A DNA stretch of 8,329 bases, from assembly GCA_946563605.1 (NCBI GenBank), contig CAMNVW010000057.1, positions 1 to 8,329 of the forward strand, read 5' to 3'. A model generated the notes under the pieces. That model worked only from the letters and a program-made list of their open reading frames with translations, did not search any database and was not told the DNA's origin. Below are positions 5,289-8,329 of this stretch, in pieces. The stretch's first letter is position 1, and each line of letters begins with the position of its first letter. Source of the DNA: an uncultured Clostridia bacterium (GTDB taxonomy: Bacteria > Bacillota > Clostridia > Oscillospirales > Ruminococcaceae). The translations under genes were made by a program, and so were the position numbers.

Positions 5289-7802
5289 CTAGGAACGGAA
5301 ACGCAGGATGCGGACTGCGTTGAGCACCGTGAGGATGGAAACACCCACGTCTGCAAAAACAGCCATCCACATATTTGCAATGCCTGCGATGCCGAGCGCG
5401 AATACCACCAGCTTGATGATTAAAATAAACCAGATATTGAAATGAACGACCGACAAAGCGCGTCGGCTGATTTTGACGGCGTTTGTCAGTGAGGTCAGCT
5501 TTTCGCTCATCAGCACCGCGTCAGCGGCTTCAATGGCGGCGTCGGTTCCAAGCCCCATTGCAATACCAACGTCAGCAGCAGCCAAAACAGGCGCATCGTT
5601 GATGCCATCGCCGACGAAAATAACGGTTTTGCCGCTGTTTTTAAGTTCATTTAATTTTGTCAGTTTGTCCTGCGGCAGCAAGTCGGTGTAGATTTGGTCG
5701 ATGCCGCATTTTTCTTTCACCCTCTGGGCGGACAGCGCGCTGTCGCCGGTCAGCATGATCGTTTGCGAAATACCTGCCTGTTTCCACTGGGAAACTGCCT
5801 GTGCGGCTTCCTCACGCGGACGGTCGGATAAAATCACATAGCCCAGAACCTTGTTGTCATACGCGGTGTAGACGTTTGCCTTTGGCAGGGAGGAGATGTC
5901 CAAACCATCGTCAGAAAGCAGTCTTGCCGAGCCGCAGAGCAGCTTTTTGCCACGATACAGCATTTGAATACCTTTTCCGGCAATTTCTTTAACATCGGAT
6001 ACATCTTCCTTGGAAGGAGCAGGCAGAGCTTTGAGCACCGCCTGTGCAATCGGATGAGAGCTGTAACTTTCCGCAAGCGCGGTCAATTCCTCGAAAAGAG
6101 GTTGATCCGCTTTGTCAAGTGCCTCCGCCTGAGAAACCTCCAGTTCGCCGGTGGTCAGTGTGCCGGTTTTGTCCAACACAATCGTTTCGGCTTTGGACAA
6201 TGGTTCTAAGAACTTGGTTCCCTTGACCAGCACACCTTGTTTGGAGATAGCTCCGACACCGGAATACAGTCCCAGCGGAACCGAGATTACCAGTGCACAA
6301 GGGCAGGAGGCGACTAAGAATACGAGCGAGCGCATGATCCAGTCTTTCAGACCGCCGATGCCGAGCAAAGGCGGCACAAAAGCGACCAGAACGGCGCAGA
6401 GAACGACAATAGGGGTATAGATTTTGGCAAATCGGGTGATGAGCTTTTCGGTTTGTCCTTTCTGTGCGGAGGATTCCTCCACAAGGCGGATCATACGGCT
6501 TGCGGTGGAATCTTCAAAGGCAGACTGTGCTTGGATTTTGAGAACGCCGGAAAGGTTGACCGAACCGGAAAGAATCGTGTCACCGGCGCGGACGCCGACC
6601 GCAATCGCTTCACCGGTCAGCGCGGACTGATCCATTGAGCTTTCACCCTCAATAACCTTGGCATCCACAGGAACGCGGTCGCCTACACGCAGCAGGAGAG
6701 AATCTCCTGGACGGATGCGTGCGGAGGAAATTTCCTGCGTGCTGCCGTCCGGCAACAGAAGATTTGCTTTCTGCGGACGGATGTTGACCACCTCGGAAAT
6801 ATCGCGGCGGCTTTTCTGAACCGCTTTGTCTTCCAGCATCTCACCGATGGAATAGAGGACAACCACCATGACCGCCTCAAAAAATTCGCCCAGCGCAAAA
6901 GCGGCGACAACCGCAATCGACATCAGCACATTTTCGTCAAGTGAAAGCCTGCGCAGACTGCGAAAACCTTTTTTCAGAAGATCAAATCCCCATGCAAAAA
7001 TCGTTGCAAGGCTGACCAAAAAACTCACTGCCAGCGGCACTTCCAAAAGTTCACCGCAGACAAAAGCTGCAGCTACCAGCAAAATTTTTCCAATCAATTT
7101 GCTTTTTTCGTTTTGAGAGGGTGTATCATCAGTTTCGGAAGCAGCGGACGGGTTTTCAAGCTGGCACATCGCGCATCCGCAGCCGTCGTGGTCGTGTTCG
7201 TGCTTTTTGCTGCCGATATCTTTCAGCTGACACATCGCACATCCGCAATCATCATCGCAATCATGCTCGTGGTGGTGTTCACATCCGCAGTCATGCTCAT
7301 GATGATGCTCGTGGTGGTGTTCACATCCGCAGTCATGCTCATGATGATGCTCGTGGTGGTGCTCGCGGTCATGCTCATGATGATGCTCACATCCACAGTC
7401 ATGCTCGTGGTGGTGCTCACAACCGCAGTCATGCTCGTGGTGGTGTTCACATCCGCAGTCATGCTCGTGATGATGTTCACAGCCGCAGTCATGCTCATGA
7501 TGATGCTCGCAGTCATGCTCATGATGATGCTCGCAGTCATGCTCGTGATGATGTTCACATCCGCAGTCATGCTCGTGGTGATGCTCGCAATCATGCTCGT
7601 GATGATGTTCACATCCGCAGTCATGCTCGTGGTGATGCTCGCATCCGCAGTCATGCTCGTGGTGGTGCTCGCATCCGCAGTCATCATGGCTGTGCTCATG
7701 TTTTTTACTGCCGATGATGCCCTCTAACTGACACATCGCACATCCACAATGTTCCTCTTGTTCATGTTTACCTTGCTGTTTTTCCTGAAATCCTTTTTTC
7801 AT
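5289..7802 (-). CDS. cadA: P1B-2 type Zn/Cd/Pb-exporting ATPase with long N-terminal Cys/His repeat array
   Basis: 837 residues. ATG at 7802-7800 is chosen because AGGAGG (7815-7810) lies seven bases upstream; a TTG at 7823 would precede that site. Residues 1-215 are a Cys/His-rich region with 14 tandem units and three CGCAMCQL modules, in place of the usual HMA domain with GMDCxxC. From about 236 there are eight predicted membrane segments, the last pair at 784-804 and 808-828. The actuator loop has TGE (396-398), the metal site in segment six is C500-P-C502, phosphorylation is at Asp544 (DKTGTLT), the P1B marker is SHP (582-584), then TGD (685-687) and the hinge GDGINDAP (731-738). Lys797 and Asp818 (ADVG) match the P1B-2 selectivity residues of ZntA/CadA. 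It should pump divalent soft metals out of the cytoplasm using ATP. It is co-transcribed behind its metal sensor (21-bp gap) and ends at a strong terminator. Confidence 0.96.
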   Translation of the reverse strand: MKKGFQEKQQGKHEQEEHCGCAMCQLEGIIGSKKHEHSHDDCGCEHHHEHDCGCEHHHEHDCGCEHHHEHDCEHHHEHDCGCEHHHEHDCEHHHEHDCEHHHEHDCGCEHHHEHDCGCEHHHEHDCGCEHHHEHDCGCEHHHEHDREHHHEHHHEHDCGCEHHHEHHHEHDCGCEHHHEHDCDDDCGCAMCQLKDIGSKKHEHDHDGCGCAMCQLENPSAASETDDTPSQNEKSKLIGKILLVAAAFVCGELLEVPLAVSFLVSLATIFAWGFDLLKKGFRSLRRLSLDENVLMSIAVVAAFALGEFFEAVMVVVLYSIGEMLEDKAVQKSRRDISEVVNIRPQKANLLLPDGSTQEISSARIRPGDSLLLRVGDRVPVDAKVIEGESSMDQSALTGEAIAVGVRAGDTILSGSVNLSGVLKIQAQSAFEDSTASRMIRLVEESSAQKGQTEKLITRFAKIYTPIVVLCAVLVAFVPPLLGIGGLKDWIMRSLVFLVASCPCALVISVPLGLYSGVGAISKQGVLVKGTKFLEPLSKAETIVLDKTGTLTTGELEVSQAEALDKADQPLFEELTALAESYSSHPIAQAVLKALPAPSKEDVSDVKEIAGKGIQMLYRGKKLLCGSARLLSDDGLDISSLPKANVYTAYDNKVLGYVILSDRPREEAAQAVSQWKQAGISQTIMLTGDSALSAQRVKEKCGIDQIYTDLLPQDKLTKLNELKNSGKTVIFVGDGINDAPVLAAADVGIAMGLGTDAAIEAADAVLMSEKLTSLTNAVKISRRALSVVHFNIWFILIIKLVVFALGIAGIANMWMAVFADVGVSILTVLNAVRILRFRS
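7158..7181 (-). repeat. CGCAMCQL module, copy 3 (coding)
   Basis: Encodes residues 208-215 of the ATPase, the membrane-proximal copy of an eight-residue Cys module also found at 7224-7247 and 7725-7748. It is preceded by Gly and followed by a short Ser/Asp/Glu linker leading to the first membrane segment. Confidence 0.85.
7224..7247 (-). repeat. CGCAMCQL module, copy 2 (coding)
   Basis: Encodes residues 186-193 of the ATPase, directly after the decapeptide array. The residues that follow (GSKKHEHDHD, 197-206) repeat those after copy 1 (GSKKHEHSHD, 31-40), so the duplicated block is longer than the Cys motif itself. Confidence 0.85.
7263..7682 (-). repeat. In-frame tandem repeat array encoding 14 Cys/His metal-binding units
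   Basis: 420 bp coding for residues 41-180 of the ATPase. The basic unit is 30 bp, DCGCEHHHEH. In coding order the unit lengths are 30, 30, 30, 24, 30, 24, 24, 30, 30, 30, 30, 36, 42 and 30 bp. The 24-bp units lack Gly-Cys (DCEHHHEH). The 36- and 42-bp units carry an extra HHEH, and the 36-bp one starts DR instead of DC. All length changes are multiples of six bases, so the frame is kept. Synonymous CAC/CAT and GAG/GAA differences separate most units, but the two adjacent 24-bp units at 7491-7538 are identical. Confidence 0.95.
7725..7748 (-). repeat. CGCAMCQL module, copy 1 (coding)
   Basis: Encodes residues 19-26 near the N-terminus of the ATPase, upstream of the decapeptide array. Together with copy 2 and the shared GSKKHEH block it brackets the array. 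Confidence 0.85.
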
Positions 7803-7823
7803 ACAGATTCCTCCTAAAAACAA

Positions 7824-8216
7824 TTACATATGGCGGACGTGTTCCATGCCCTGCGCCAAGATTGTCGCAACGTGGTCGTCGTCCAGTGAGTAGTACACAG
7901 ATTTTCCTTCGCGGCGGTTTTTGACAAGCCTGCTCGAACGAAGCAGTCTCAGCTGATGTGAAACCGCCGACTGGGAGATGCCAAGCAGATCGCTTAAATC
8001 GCAGACGCACATTTCCTGCCCCAACAACGCCGCCAGCAGTTTGAGTCTGGTGGGATCGCCAAAGACCTTGAAAAGTTCCGCAACGGTATCCATTTCCTGC
8101 TGGGATGGCATCCGGTTTTTCAGATATTCAAGCTGGTGGTGATGTTTCACCTCGCAGCATTCGGCTGCGTTTTCGTTGGCGTTTTGTTCTATTTGAGAAT
8201 GAAGTGTATTTGACAT
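7824..8216 (-). CDS. ArsR/SmtB-family metal-responsive repressor (CadC/CzrA-like)
   Basis: 130 residues, the usual size for this dimeric winged-helix family. ATG at 8216-8214 is chosen because GGAAAGGG lies eight bases upstream; the GTG at 8234 would overlap that site. The DNA-binding core runs from FGDPTRLKLLAAL (52-64) through SQSAVSHQLRLLRSSRLV (81-98) to the wing (REGKSVYYSL). Two metal sites can be read. Cys70 and Cys72 (MCVCDL), with Cys20/Cys21 near the N-terminus, fit the CadC-type thiolate site. Asp113, His115, His126 and His129 match the spacing of the CzrA/SmtB C-terminal zinc site. It is first gene of the operon, 21 bp before the ATPase start, and probably represses its own promoter, releasing DNA on Zn, Cd or Pb binding (inference from family and context). 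Confidence 0.94.
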   Translation of the reverse strand: MSNTLHSQIEQNANENAAECCEVKHHHQLEYLKNRMPSQQEMDTVAELFKVFGDPTRLKLLAALLGQEMCVCDLSDLLGISQSAVSHQLRLLRSSRLVKNRREGKSVYYSLDDDHVATILAQGMEHVRHM

Positions 8217-8273
8217 GGCTGAATCCCTTTCCACACTGATGTTTTTTGTCGATTATTTGCAATAACACATGAG

Positions 8274-8291
8274 CAAACATTCATATGTTTG
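8274..8291. promoter_or_regulatory. Probable operator of the metal sensor (7-4-7 inverted repeat)
   Basis: CAAACAT-TCAT-ATGTTTG is a perfect inverted repeat with 7-bp arms and a 4-bp centre. It sits just after the predicted -10 of the operon, so a bound repressor would cover the transcription start. Its pattern is similar to the AT-rich dyads bound by CadC and SmtB-type repressors. A smaller dyad, TTATT-TGC-AATAA (8253-8265), lies further downstream in the leader. Confidence 0.6.
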
Positions 8292-8296
8292 AGGAT

Positions 8297-8325
8297 AGCA
8301 TACCTTATTTTTATCCAAAAATCAA
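8297..8325 (-). promoter_or_regulatory. Candidate promoter of the sensor-ATPase operon
   Basis: On the minus strand TTGATT (8325-8320), a 17-bp spacer and TATGCT (8302-8297) place the transcription start near 8290, within the inverted repeat. Each hexamer matches consensus at four of six positions, and the spacing is ideal. An alternative TTGGAT/TATCCT pair has a 15-bp spacer and is less likely. Confidence 0.45.
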
Positions 8326-8329
8326 TATC

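Noticed and set aside
7263..7682. CRISPR-like appearance of regularly spaced short repeats
   Set aside because: The units are contiguous with no unique spacers, all in frame inside the ATPase gene, and encode a coherent Cys/His motif.
7113..7727. Long plus-strand reading frames across the repeat array, with Val/Met-rich or Arg/His-rich predicted products
   Set aside because: They are mirror frames of the Cys/His repeat; the repeat simply contains no stop codons in several frames. They have no ribosome binding site and the minus-strand frame continues into a complete ATPase.
7803..7823. Upstream TTG start giving a seven-residue longer ATPase
   Set aside because: The TTG lies before the AGGAGG that serves the ATG at 7802-7800; the extension encodes the ribosome binding site itself.
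8217..8234. Upstream GTG start for the metal sensor
   Set aside because: It falls on the GGAAAGGG ribosome binding site of the ATG at 8216-8214 and has no site of its own.

Overview
The window looks like chromosomal DNA from a spore-forming, low-to-mid GC member of the Clostridia, perhaps near the Oscillospiraceae or Butyricicoccaceae. The evidence is a BofC-like sporulation-associated protein, a clostridial-style class A penicillin-binding protein, strong AGGAGG-type ribosome binding sites with several TTG/GTG starts, and tRNA genes with encoded CCA. The family-level guess is inference only.

Left part (20-1094, minus strand): a small nickel/zinc-type glyoxalase (VOC family), then an AT-rich gap, then a short secreted or membrane-anchored protein with a BofC C-terminal-like domain. 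A roughly 350-bp divergent promoter region separates the latter from a 793-residue bifunctional penicillin-binding protein (1441-3822, plus strand), which is followed by a large hairpin. Next on the plus strand is an OmpR/PhoB-type response regulator (4062-4736). No intact histidine kinase is nearby; only a 44-codon Trp-rich ORF overlaps its stop codon by one base (TGATG).

Middle: a strong hairpin terminator (4884-4923) lies between the plus-strand response regulator unit and two minus-strand serine tRNAs, Ser(GCT) and Ser(TGA). These share a good sigma-A promoter (TTGACT, 17 bp, TAGAAT).

Right part (5235-8325, minus strand): a complete heavy-metal resistance operon. In order of transcription it has a promoter with an inverted-repeat operator, an ArsR/SmtB-family metal sensor, a P1B-2 Zn/Cd/Pb-exporting ATPase, and a rho-independent terminator. 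The sensor carries ligands for both the Cys-based (CadC-like) and the Asp/His-based (CzrA-like) metal sites. The ATPase lacks the usual HMA domain. In its place is an N-terminal region of about 215 residues made of 14 tandem Cys/His units bracketed by duplicated CGCAMCQL modules, holding about 70 His and 33 Cys. This metallothionein-like array is the most unusual element here. The expected logic is that metal binds the sensor, the operator is released, and the pump exports the ion, with the array acting as a metal buffer or loading platform (inference).
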